Below are positions 45,477 through 52,283 of a stretch of 64,000 bases of DNA, in pieces (position 1 is the first letter of the stretch; each line of letters opens with the position of its first letter). Location of the stretch: positions 310,001-374,000 of the forward strand of contig CBDDLH010000007.1 in assembly GCA_965230565.1 (NCBI GenBank), given 5' to 3'. This stretch comes from BCD1 sp965230565. GTDB lineage: Bacteria > Bacteroidota > Bacteroidia > Chitinophagales > Saprospiraceae. The notes below the pieces were generated by a model. It worked only from the letters and a program-made list of their open reading frames with translations. It was not told the origin of the DNA and did no database searches. Made by a program: the position numbers and the translations under genes.

Positions 45477-46697
45477 ATGAATCACAGAATAGCCATTACG
45501 GGAATTGGTATTTTAAGCTCTATAAGCAACGACGTACGAGAGCATTTAGCGTCCTTACAACAAGGGACTTCAGGCAAAAAGCCGCTGGAAAGGATAGATA
45601 CCAGCCACCCGTTTTTCAGAAACCAGAGTGCATGTGTCATACCACAGGATACACTGGAGACCATAACGGGTGAGGATGCAACCTTGCAAACCAATTGCGC
45701 GATCTACAGTATTGATCAGGCGATAAGAGATGCAAAACTCTCCAAAGAAGAGCTTCAGGATGCAGCCCTGATTATCGGATCAACCATCGGTGCCAGTCAC
45801 ACATTTGCCACCTTTTTCAAGGAGTATATTTCCGATACAACCATTTCGGAAGCTTCGATGGATCTGGCTTCTCACTCAACACAAACCATCACGGGTGAAA
45901 TCGCTAAATTCTTTAATATCCAGGGGCCTACCAGCACCATCTCAACAGCGTGCTCAGCGAGTACCAACTCTGTGGGAAGAGGCATGGATATGATCAGGGC
46001 AGGAAAGGCGGATCTGGTAATTGCAGGCGGAGTGGATATTTTCTCTGAACTGGCATTCAGTGGATTCAATTGCCTCCAGGCACTATCCACCACAGACTGC
46101 AAGCCTTTTTCAAAAACAAGAGAAGGATTGATGCTCGGGGACGGTTCAGCCTTCCTGATTCTCGAAAATCTGGAAGATGCCAAACGCAAAAACAAGCACA
46201 TCTATGCAGAGGTCGTTTCCTATCATTTTTTGAATGAGGCCTACCACCCTACTGCGGTAAAAGAAGACGGCAGTTCTGTGTATGAATGTATGAAACAGGC
46301 TTTAAACAAAGGAAATATAACCGTTGATGAAATTGATTATATCAACGCGCACGGTACAGCGACCAAGGTCAATGATCCGACCGAATTAAAGGGTATTGAA
46401 TTGTTGATGGAAGAATCTACTCAGGACAAGGACATTTATGTAAGCTCCACTAAAAGTATGACAGGGCATTGCCTGGGAGCTGCGGGAAGTGTGGAACTGA
46501 TAACCACCATCCTGGGAATGGAGCACAACTTCATCCCACCAAACATAAATGTCACTAACGAAGACTTTCTGGACACCACCAACAAAAACCTGAAAATACC
46601 CGGAAAATCGGTCGAGCACAACATTACTTATGCATTATCAAATTCCTTTGCTTTTGGCGGTAATATGTCAAGCATAGTATTAAAAAAATCACATTAG
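45477..46697 (+). CDS. Active ketosynthase (KS-alpha)
   Basis: 406 aa with the complete Cys-His-His triad: Cys159 in GPTSTISTACSASTNSVG, His292 in INAHGTATKVNDPTE, and His331 in KSMTGHCLGAAG. It condenses malonyl-ACP with the growing acyl chain, with its degenerate sister as the partner subunit. A separate malonyltransferase is not encoded here, so malonyl-ACP probably comes from primary FabD. The ACP gene follows in 24 bases. Confidence 0.93.
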   Translation: MNHRIAITGIGILSSISNDVREHLASLQQGTSGKKPLERIDTSHPFFRNQSACVIPQDTLETITGEDATLQTNCAIYSIDQAIRDAKLSKEELQDAALIIGSTIGASHTFATFFKEYISDTTISEASMDLASHSTQTITGEIAKFFNIQGPTSTISTACSASTNSVGRGMDMIRAGKADLVIAGGVDIFSELAFSGFNCLQALSTTDCKPFSKTREGLMLGDGSAFLILENLEDAKRKNKHIYAEVVSYHFLNEAYHPTAVKEDGSSVYECMKQALNKGNITVDEIDYINAHGTATKVNDPTELKGIELLMEESTQDKDIYVSSTKSMTGHCLGAAGSVELITTILGMEHNFIPPNINVTNEDFLDTTNKNLKIPGKSVEHNITYALSNSFAFGGNMSSIVLKKSH

Positions 46698-46721
46698 TTA
46701 ACTCACTTAAAATATTGAATC

Positions 46722-47015
46722 ATGGAGAAGAATTTAACGGAAATCAAAAAAGAAATCAAGGAGGTCATAATAGATGTACTTTGTCTGGATATTCAACCGG
46801 AAGACATTCAGGATGATCAGAGCTTCTTTGGCACGGAAACCGAACCGGGAATAATAGAAGACTCCCTGGTAATTCTGGAAATCGCAACGGTATTGTCCGA
46901 AAAGTACGATATCCCGCCAACAGAATTCAGCGAAGACACTTTTGTCAATGTTAATTCCCTTGCAGAATTGACCCTTAAGTTCAATGCGCTGGAAGAAGCG
47001 AGTTCAGCCTCTTAA
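46722..47015 (+). CDS. Acyl carrier protein
   Basis: 97 aa; the phosphopantetheine attachment Ser48 lies in the IIEDSLVILEIATVL stretch (D-S-L at the helix 2 start), with an acidic surface and a four-helix pattern. It carries the starter and growing acyl chain in the polyene line. It is the last enzyme-type gene before the precursor peptides; a short hairpin (47034-47057) follows, suggesting partial transcription attenuation between the synthase and the peptide genes. Confidence 0.88.
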   Translation: MEKNLTEIKKEIKEVIIDVLCLDIQPEDIQDDQSFFGTETEPGIIEDSLVILEIATVLSEKYDIPPTEFSEDTFVNVNSLAELTLKFNALEEASSAS

Positions 47016-47033
47016 TTTCCAAAAGGGAAAACC

Positions 47034-47057
47034 GGTGATCTCAGGCAACTGATCACC
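47034..47057 (+). promoter_or_regulatory. Short hairpin between ACP and precursor genes
   Basis: GGTGATC (47034-47040) pairs with GATCACC (47051-47057) over a 10-base loop. There is no T run after it, so this is not a strong terminator; it may be a processing or attenuation site separating enzyme expression from precursor expression. Confidence 0.4.
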
Positions 47058-47153
47058 ACACAACAAAAGGTTTTAACAGCCTGATGGTTCTTTCAAAAAA
47101 ATCGAATGTATCAGGTACAACAATATTTTTTTAACCTTTTAAATTTTTTACCA

Positions 47154-47291
47154 ATGGACTTAAATGTTCTCAAATCAATCTCAATCGTAGAATTGGAAGA
47201 TCGTTTCGAAACCTCTGTTTTTGCTGTAGACGCTGAAAGATGCGGAGACAATGCTGAAGTAGATGTAACTGTAGAAGTATCTCCTAAGTAA
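47154..47291 (+). CDS. Ribosomal precursor peptide 1 (45 aa)
   Basis: First of three tandem precursors. Start chosen at ATG 47154; an upstream in-frame ATG (47106) is not conserved, since the second copy has a stop there. Leader MDLNVLKSISIVELEDRFET, then SVFAVDAERCGD and a variable tail NAEVDVTVEVSPK. Arg29-Cys30-Gly31-Asp32 is identical in all three. The tail alternates Val with Asp, Thr or Glu, as in a beta strand. The leader is a recognition site for partner enzymes (M50 and arginase N-terminal domains, inferred). The AT-rich 5' block TTTAACCTTTTAAATTTT is repeated before the other copies. Confidence 0.8.
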   Translation: MDLNVLKSISIVELEDRFETSVFAVDAERCGDNAEVDVTVEVSPK

Positions 47292-47342
47292 TCAACGATT
47301 AACGAATTATCAATTTTTTTAACCTTTTAAATTTTCACAACA

Positions 47343-47480
47343 ATGGACAACAATGTTCTTAACTCAATCTCAATCGTAGAATTGGAAGAAAGATTCGAAA
47401 CTTCTGTTTTCGCAATGGACGCTGAAAGATGTGGCGACGATGCTGACGTACGTGTACGTGTTGAAGTATCTGCAACGTAA
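47343..47480 (+). CDS. Ribosomal precursor peptide 2 (45 aa)
   Basis: Second tandem copy. Leader MDNNVLNSISIVELEERFET, then SVFAMDAERCGD, then tail DADVRVRVEVSAT. Its leader DNA differs from copy 3 at only two of the first ~95 bases, whereas the tail differs heavily, the pattern of a conserved leader and a diversified core. It has two extra Arg in the tail, which are potential further targets for the arginase. Below the usual 60-codon reporting limit, so easily missed. Confidence 0.8.
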   Translation: MDNNVLNSISIVELEERFETSVFAMDAERCGDDADVRVRVEVSAT

Positions 47481-47546
47481 TCAGTTCCCTGTCAGAACTA
47501 TTTATTCTATTAACACTTTTTTTTAACCTATTTAAATTTTATTACA

Positions 47547-47684
47547 ATGGACAACAATGTTCTTAACTCAATCTCAATCGTAGAATTGGAAGAAAGATTC
47601 GAAACTTCTGTTTTCGCAGTAGACGCTGAAAGATGTGGCGATGGCGCCCAAGTTGATGTAGAAGTTAAAGTATCCGCTACTTAA
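47547..47684 (+). CDS. Ribosomal precursor peptide 3 (45 aa)
   Basis: Third tandem copy. Leader MDNNVLNSISIVELEERFET, then SVFAVDAERCGD, then tail GAQVDVEVKVSAT. The tail keeps the V-x-V-x-V-x-V pattern and has one Lys. The 5' block before the ATG repeats that of the other copies. A hairpin terminator follows 26 bases after the stop, so the precursor set may form its own abundant message. Confidence 0.8.
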   Translation: MDNNVLNSISIVELEERFETSVFAVDAERCGDGAQVDVEVKVSAT

Positions 47685-47710
47685 GAGTAACCTTCTATAA
47701 TTAAGTATTA

Positions 47711-47750
47711 TTAAGAGGGGCTCTTTCCGCGGAGAAAGAGTTCCCCCTTA
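47711..47750 (+). terminator. Hairpin terminator after the precursor trio
   Basis: TTAAGAGGGGCTCTTTC pairs with GAAAGAGTTCCCCCTTAA around CGCG(GA), with a small TT bulge, between the last precursor and the M50 gene. The T tract (ATAATCTTTT) is weak to moderate. It separates the peptides from the downstream modification enzymes, a common way to raise precursor-to-enzyme ratio. Confidence 0.78.
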
Positions 47751-47880
47751 ATAATCTTTTACAACAATCAAATGCAGTCGGCAGTAAACAGCCCGCAGTC
47801 TGTGAAAATCCATTTTTGTCAATTATTCATTAAAAGTTAAAAACCAGGCTTTGCTGAATAATTAAAATTTATCAAGTGCC

Positions 47881-49077
47881 ATGCAAACCACCTACGACAT
47901 ACAAGAAAATAACGGCAAGTTCACCCTGGCCATCAATGGGATCTTTTATAATATCAATGAAATTACCTATTTCATACTGGACAGCATCAAGCAGGAAAAC
48001 CCCCTGCAACGCGTGGCAAATGAGGTAGAGCAAAAATTCGGGGTATCAGCTTCCGAAAAAGATATAGCGCAAATCCTGGAGCAACAGATCAACCCATTAT
48101 TTGAAAAACAACACAAAGTACAAAGCGACAATGCCGGTTCATTCTGGTTTAAAAAAGAGTTGCTGACCTTTAACCAATACGAAACACTGATAAAACCCAT
48201 CAGGTTCTTATACAATCCAGTGCTGTTTTGGACACTGTTCTTCCCTGTATTGTTTACCAACCTGTACTGGCTGTTCAATACAGCTCGCCCAACCACAGGA
48301 ATCGCAGATTGCGGAGCTACCATTGGATTGAACCTGGCTGTTTACGGTTCCCTGTTCCTGCTCATCCTCATTCATGAACTGGGACATGCAGCCTCCGCAC
48401 TCAAATTTAATGTCAAGGCAAAATCCATAGGATTTGGATTCTATTCCATCTTCCCGGTCTTTTTTGCAGACATCACAGGCATCTGGCCTTTGAGCAAGAA
48501 TAAACGAATGATCACCAACCTGGCCGGGATTTTCATTCAGGGGCTACTCGGAATTTTAATTTACCTGGCCTACCGGTCTGTAAGCCGAGGTGAAGGAAGC
48601 GTTTTCCTCATCAACCTTCTATACCTGGTTTTGATGGCCAATGCCCTGACTATGTTGATCAACCTGTTTCCATTTTTCAAATTTGATGGTTACTGGTGTT
48701 ACAGTGACCTGTTTGATCAACCCAACCTCGGAAAACGCTCGAAAATATTGGTACTCTCTGGTTTGAGAAAGTTGCTACCAATCCCTTTTCGACTGAATAA
48801 AGAACAACTGGAGGCCATGAATTTGAGAAGTATCCCGCTGTGGATTTACACCTTTTTCAAAAGCCTCACCAATATTTTTCTGATCCTTTTCATCGGATCC
48901 ATAATACTATCGGTAATGAGCAATATTGGATCAATGGGTGGTTTCTCCTTCAGCACATTTTCCTGGTGTACTGCCAAGTCACTGTTTATGCGAGGTGTTT
49001 TGTTACTCATCGTTGGCAGGCTGATGTTCAAATACACCAAAGTGCTTTATAAGGTTACAGCCAATTATTTTAAATAA
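47881..49077 (+). CDS. M50 (site-2-type) membrane metalloprotease with PqqD-like N-terminus
   Basis: 398 aa. Residues about 1-75 (KFTLAINGIFYNINEITYFI ... DIAQILEQQI) resemble a PqqD/RRE winged-helix domain that binds leader peptides; the rest has several membrane helices with zinc motif HELGH (165-169) and the second-motif FKFDGYW (Asp269). Such proteins occur in ribosomal-peptide loci for leader removal or maturation at the membrane. It follows the precursor genes by 197 bases and is thus a likely processing enzyme of this pathway. The RRE call is by pattern, not a search. Confidence 0.82.
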   Translation: MQTTYDIQENNGKFTLAINGIFYNINEITYFILDSIKQENPLQRVANEVEQKFGVSASEKDIAQILEQQINPLFEKQHKVQSDNAGSFWFKKELLTFNQYETLIKPIRFLYNPVLFWTLFFPVLFTNLYWLFNTARPTTGIADCGATIGLNLAVYGSLFLLILIHELGHAASALKFNVKAKSIGFGFYSIFPVFFADITGIWPLSKNKRMITNLAGIFIQGLLGILIYLAYRSVSRGEGSVFLINLLYLVLMANALTMLINLFPFFKFDGYWCYSDLFDQPNLGKRSKILVLSGLRKLLPIPFRLNKEQLEAMNLRSIPLWIYTFFKSLTNIFLILFIGSIILSVMSNIGSMGGFSFSTFSWCTAKSLFMRGVLLLIVGRLMFKYTKVLYKVTANYFK

Positions 49078-49086
49078 TTCAAGTTG

Positions 49087-49121
49087 CAGGTTTCTGGTTT
49101 CTGGTTTCTGGTTTCTGGTTA
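49087..49121. repeat. Tandem TTTCTGG heptamer repeat
   Basis: Four to five copies of a 7-base unit (GGTTTCT) directly after the M50 stop codon, related by theme to the CTGGTTG and AACCAGC repeats at 14367, 39435 and 54557. Possible slipped-strand site or residue of a dispersed element. Confidence 0.6.
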
Positions 49122-49234
49122 AAAAATTAGAAATAACAATCAATTTTCTGGAGGATCACCTACTTGAACAATGAAAAATCAACTTCAGTAGTTCAACTCG
49201 CAACTTAGGATCAATAACAAAAAAATTAATTAAG

Positions 49235-50461
49235 ATGAATTCAATTATTCAAACCAATCCATACGTTTTAGTTGACAGTGAAGCAAAGGATAAATTGTCC
49301 AATAAACTCACCGGTGAAAAAATTCTGTGTGGAGATAAAATCATCGAATTGGTCAATTTCCTGAAAGCGCCCAGAGCTTATGAATCCATTGAGCAGGAAT
49401 TCAGTGAAATTAAGGAACAACTCCCCCAGGTAATTGATGCATTGCTGGCGAAGAAGTTTTTATTAAAACCCGATCAGTTGGAGGAAGCGGTGACGACCAT
49501 TACGCCTTGTACGCCACACTTATTCAATCTGCCATTTTTTTCCAAGAGCAAAAAAAATGAGATCAACGATAAAGGGATCGTTTTTGTGGGAGTTCCCTTG
49601 GGCATTGGCAATAAAACCAATCAAACGGCTTCTTACTACCCAAATGCTTTGAGAAACTATTCAGAAAAGTATGGCATCAAACTCAACGCTGGATCTAACT
49701 TCAACGTCAAGTCATTCGGCCCGAAGAACAACTATCAAAACCTGCAAACACTCATCGATGAGGGCCGTCTATTTGACATTGGCAATATGTTTTTTGACCT
49801 CAATGAATCTCCCGACTTTTGTTATGAAAAAGTGGAATCCATTGCCAGCGATCTTTTCAAGGAATCCGAAAAACAAATTCCATTTTTTGTGGGCGGAGAT
49901 CATTCAATTTCCTACCCGCTGATCAAGGCAGCTGTTGACGAATTCGGTAACGACCTTTGTGTCATTCATTTTGATGCTCATACAGACACCTATGGTTCTC
50001 CGTACAACCAGATCAAACACGGGAAAAAGATCCATCACCATGGAAACTTTTTAACCAAGTGTTTTGAAAACGGGTTGAAACATGCCTACCAGTTCGGCAT
50101 AAGAGGTATGGTCAACAGTAATCAATCGGATACCAGTGAATTCCAGACCATTTACTGGAGTGGAGAGACCAAAGAACTGATCAAGTCGGGTCACCTTTTT
50201 GAGGAACTACCCAAGGATAAGAAGTATTACGTAACCTTTGATTTTGATGTACTGGATCCATTATTCTTTGCCGGAACAACGACCCCTGTCATCAATGGTT
50301 TTACCCTCGAAGAATGCCAGTACCTCATCAATCATGTGATCAAGGGCAGAGACATTGTTGGCGTGGATGTAGTCGAACTTTACACAGATAAGGGAGAAAT
50401 TGGCGTGACCCATCAGATTGCTATCCAGTTTATTTTAGACTTACTCAATGCTATTGCATAA
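49235..50461 (+). CDS. Arginase/agmatinase-family enzyme with extra N-terminal domain (predicted peptide arginase)
   Basis: 408 aa. The ureohydrolase metal site is complete: GGDHS (Asp222-His223), DAHTD (Asp247, His249, Asp251), FDFDVLDP (Asp336, Asp338), and the later VDVVELY. The first ~90 residues (TNPYVLVDSEAKDKLSNKLT ... DALLAKKFLLKPD) are not part of arginase and look like a small winged-helix, RRE-like recognition domain. In known ribosomal-peptide pathways, dedicated arginases turn Arg in precursors into ornithine; the conserved Arg29 of the three precursors is the likely target. Metabolic arginase or agmatinase activity is the alternative. The next gene starts 3 bases after its stop. 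Confidence 0.85.
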   Translation: MNSIIQTNPYVLVDSEAKDKLSNKLTGEKILCGDKIIELVNFLKAPRAYESIEQEFSEIKEQLPQVIDALLAKKFLLKPDQLEEAVTTITPCTPHLFNLPFFSKSKKNEINDKGIVFVGVPLGIGNKTNQTASYYPNALRNYSEKYGIKLNAGSNFNVKSFGPKNNYQNLQTLIDEGRLFDIGNMFFDLNESPDFCYEKVESIASDLFKESEKQIPFFVGGDHSISYPLIKAAVDEFGNDLCVIHFDAHTDTYGSPYNQIKHGKKIHHHGNFLTKCFENGLKHAYQFGIRGMVNSNQSDTSEFQTIYWSGETKELIKSGHLFEELPKDKKYYVTFDFDVLDPLFFAGTTTPVINGFTLEECQYLINHVIKGRDIVGVDVVELYTDKGEIGVTHQIAIQFILDLLNAIA

Positions 50462-50464
50462 CTC

Positions 50465-51223
50465 ATGAAGCATGTCAATAAAATATTAAATAAGGAAGCA
50501 AAGCAGCGGATCGTATTCCTGAATCCGATGGGTGTGACCTCCCTGTACTGGCTTCAACACCTGAAAATACAGCAATACTTTGAAGATCATGAGCTGGTTT
50601 TTGTGGACTATCCGGGATATGCGCCTGTACAATATTACCCGGTCGACAGCCTGGAAAGCCTGGCCAAAACCATTTCAGGAGAAGTGCAGCAGCTTCCTGA
50701 AAAACCAACCATGGTTATCGGGTTCAGTTACGGAGGAAACGTAGCCATCTACCTGTCTACTTTCATGAACATCGATAAGCTGATCGTCATTGGCACTACA
50801 CCTTTCACGAGGAAAGACGAAAGCAGAGGGTATGAATTCATGGAACAGACTCTGGAGGAAAAAGGACTTTTTGATTTTTCAAAAGCACTGATCGACTACT
50901 GCTACAATAGTTCTGAAAAAGCCACGAATCCCTTTTTGCACCTGACGCTTTATTCTTCTTTAAAGCTGAAGGTTAACCCAAAAGGACTGGCCCAGCAACT
51001 CTACCATTTAAAAACTAATGTTGTAGAGAATCCAGCAAAGAAAAAGACCATCCCATTAGTCATTAAAGGCCGGGATGACGCTACCACAACGGATGATTTT
51101 CGGGACAGATATGACACCCTTTTTAACGATATAGTTTACCAGGAGTATTCCGATACTGGTCATTTTGTACTGGATTTTCAACCCGACGCGATGAATTTGA
51201 TAAAAACTTACATCAACCAATAA
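50465..51223 (+). CDS. Alpha/beta hydrolase of the synthesis operon
   Basis: 252 aa with nucleophile elbow GFSYGG (Ser88), a likely acid Asp in GRDDATTTDDF (about residue 203) and a C-terminal His in SDTGHFV (about 236). It is cytoplasmic. It is sandwiched with 3-base and 13-base gaps between the arginase-like and LpxL-like enzymes, so it probably acts on the acyl thioester or ester intermediates (thioesterase or editing role inferred). It could also hydrolyse or transfer the product. Confidence 0.82.
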   Translation: MKHVNKILNKEAKQRIVFLNPMGVTSLYWLQHLKIQQYFEDHELVFVDYPGYAPVQYYPVDSLESLAKTISGEVQQLPEKPTMVIGFSYGGNVAIYLSTFMNIDKLIVIGTTPFTRKDESRGYEFMEQTLEEKGLFDFSKALIDYCYNSSEKATNPFLHLTLYSSLKLKVNPKGLAQQLYHLKTNVVENPAKKKTIPLVIKGRDDATTTDDFRDRYDTLFNDIVYQEYSDTGHFVLDFQPDAMNLIKTYINQ

Positions 51224-51236
51224 ACGATAAAAGATT

Positions 51237-52283
51237 ATGGATCAAAATATTAACACAACGCTGGAAAACAGAAAAAGCCTCAAGGAGAAGATCCTTATGC
51301 GTGAACAGGAGAAAAAGGCCCAACACGCTACCAAAGACTTTCATTTCCTGTCGGCCAACTTAAGCAGATTTATGCCACATATTCCCCTGGAAGAACATTG
51401 GGATATCTATGTAAATGTGCTGTATACCATGCGGTTGAGAGATTTTGATCTCCATTACCTCTTGAGCCTGACCGATGAATTGTCCAACGACAGTGAAAAG
51501 ACGATCATGGATCCAAAGATCTATATCACCTGTCACCTTGGGTTTTGTAAGGCTTCCATCAGTTTGTTGATGTTGAAAGGTATTTCGAAGATCGCTTTAG
51601 TGGTGGATAATAATACCTATGAAAAACAGGCTGAAACCATTTACGCCATCAATAATCGCTTTAGAGAAATGTTCAATCTCCAAAATGAATTTAAGATTGT
51701 GAACGTCGAAAAAAGCAATACGGTGGTTGAAATGATGCAACTCATCAAACAAGGTTTCTCCCTGTTTGCTTACATCGATGGTAATTCAGGATACAAAGGC
51801 GTTTACAACAAGGAAAAAACGATCGACATTCCCTTCCTGGACAGCACCATTGCCTCAAGAACAGGATTATCCGCTATTTCTTACTTCACCAGGACACCCA
51901 TTGTTCCATTGGTTTCCTTTTACGATGATAAAGATTATCCGGTGACCAACTTCCTGGAGGAAATTAAACCAAACGGTGAGAACATCCGGACTTATATGGC
52001 TAATACTACCAAGCAGCTGTATAAAATCTTTGAAGGCTATATTTCCGAACATTACGACCAGTGGGAGTCCTGGTTCTACTTTCATAAATACCTGGACGCA
52101 AATACCCTGATGAGCAAAAACGAATCATTCGATTTAGACGACATTACCACGAATGATTTCGAGAGCAACAGATTCGGAGTTTTCAAAATAGACGGGGATT
52201 CCTATTTGTTCAACAAGGAAGCTTACAAGATCTATCCGATCACCAACAATCAATTTGATCATTTAAACCAACTGGCATCATGA
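51237..52283 (+). CDS. LpxL/HtrB-like acyltransferase, divergent active site
   Basis: 348 aa, no clear membrane helix. Two regions match the lipid A late acyltransferase (LABLAT) fold: ITCHLGFCKASISLL (about 97-111) where His100 is conserved, and FAYIDGNSGYKGVYNKEKTIDIPFLD ... SRTGLSAISYFTRTPIVPL (about 180-225). The normal H-x4-D/E dyad reads H-L-G-F-C-K here, so position 105 is Lys. Polyene/aryl-polyene loci often carry LpxL-like acyltransferases. Here it may transfer the polyene acyl from the ACP to the precursor's ornithine or to another acceptor. The stop overlaps the next start by 4 bases. Confidence 0.75.
   Translation: MDQNINTTLENRKSLKEKILMREQEKKAQHATKDFHFLSANLSRFMPHIPLEEHWDIYVNVLYTMRLRDFDLHYLLSLTDELSNDSEKTIMDPKIYITCHLGFCKASISLLMLKGISKIALVVDNNTYEKQAETIYAINNRFREMFNLQNEFKIVNVEKSNTVVEMMQLIKQGFSLFAYIDGNSGYKGVYNKEKTIDIPFLDSTIASRTGLSAISYFTRTPIVPLVSFYDDKDYPVTNFLEEIKPNGENIRTYMANTTKQLYKIFEGYISEHYDQWESWFYFHKYLDANTLMSKNESFDLDDITTNDFESNRFGVFKIDGDSYLFNKEAYKIYPITNNQFDHLNQLAS

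Noticed and set aside
41114..47015. Complete flexirubin/dialkylresorcinol or aryl-polyene locus
   Set aside because: No aromatic ammonia lyase, no DarA/DarB pair and no aryl hydroxylase is present; only the polyene core enzymes match.
47106..47291. Longer 61-aa version of precursor 1
   Set aside because: The extra 16 residues come from the AT-rich 5' block; copy 2 has an in-frame stop in that block, so the conserved start is the ATG before the leader.
47154..50461. Lanthipeptide or radical-SAM (ranthipeptide/sactipeptide) pathway
   Set aside because: No LanB/LanC/LanM-type or radical-SAM gene occurs in the region; the enzymes present are arginase-like and protease.
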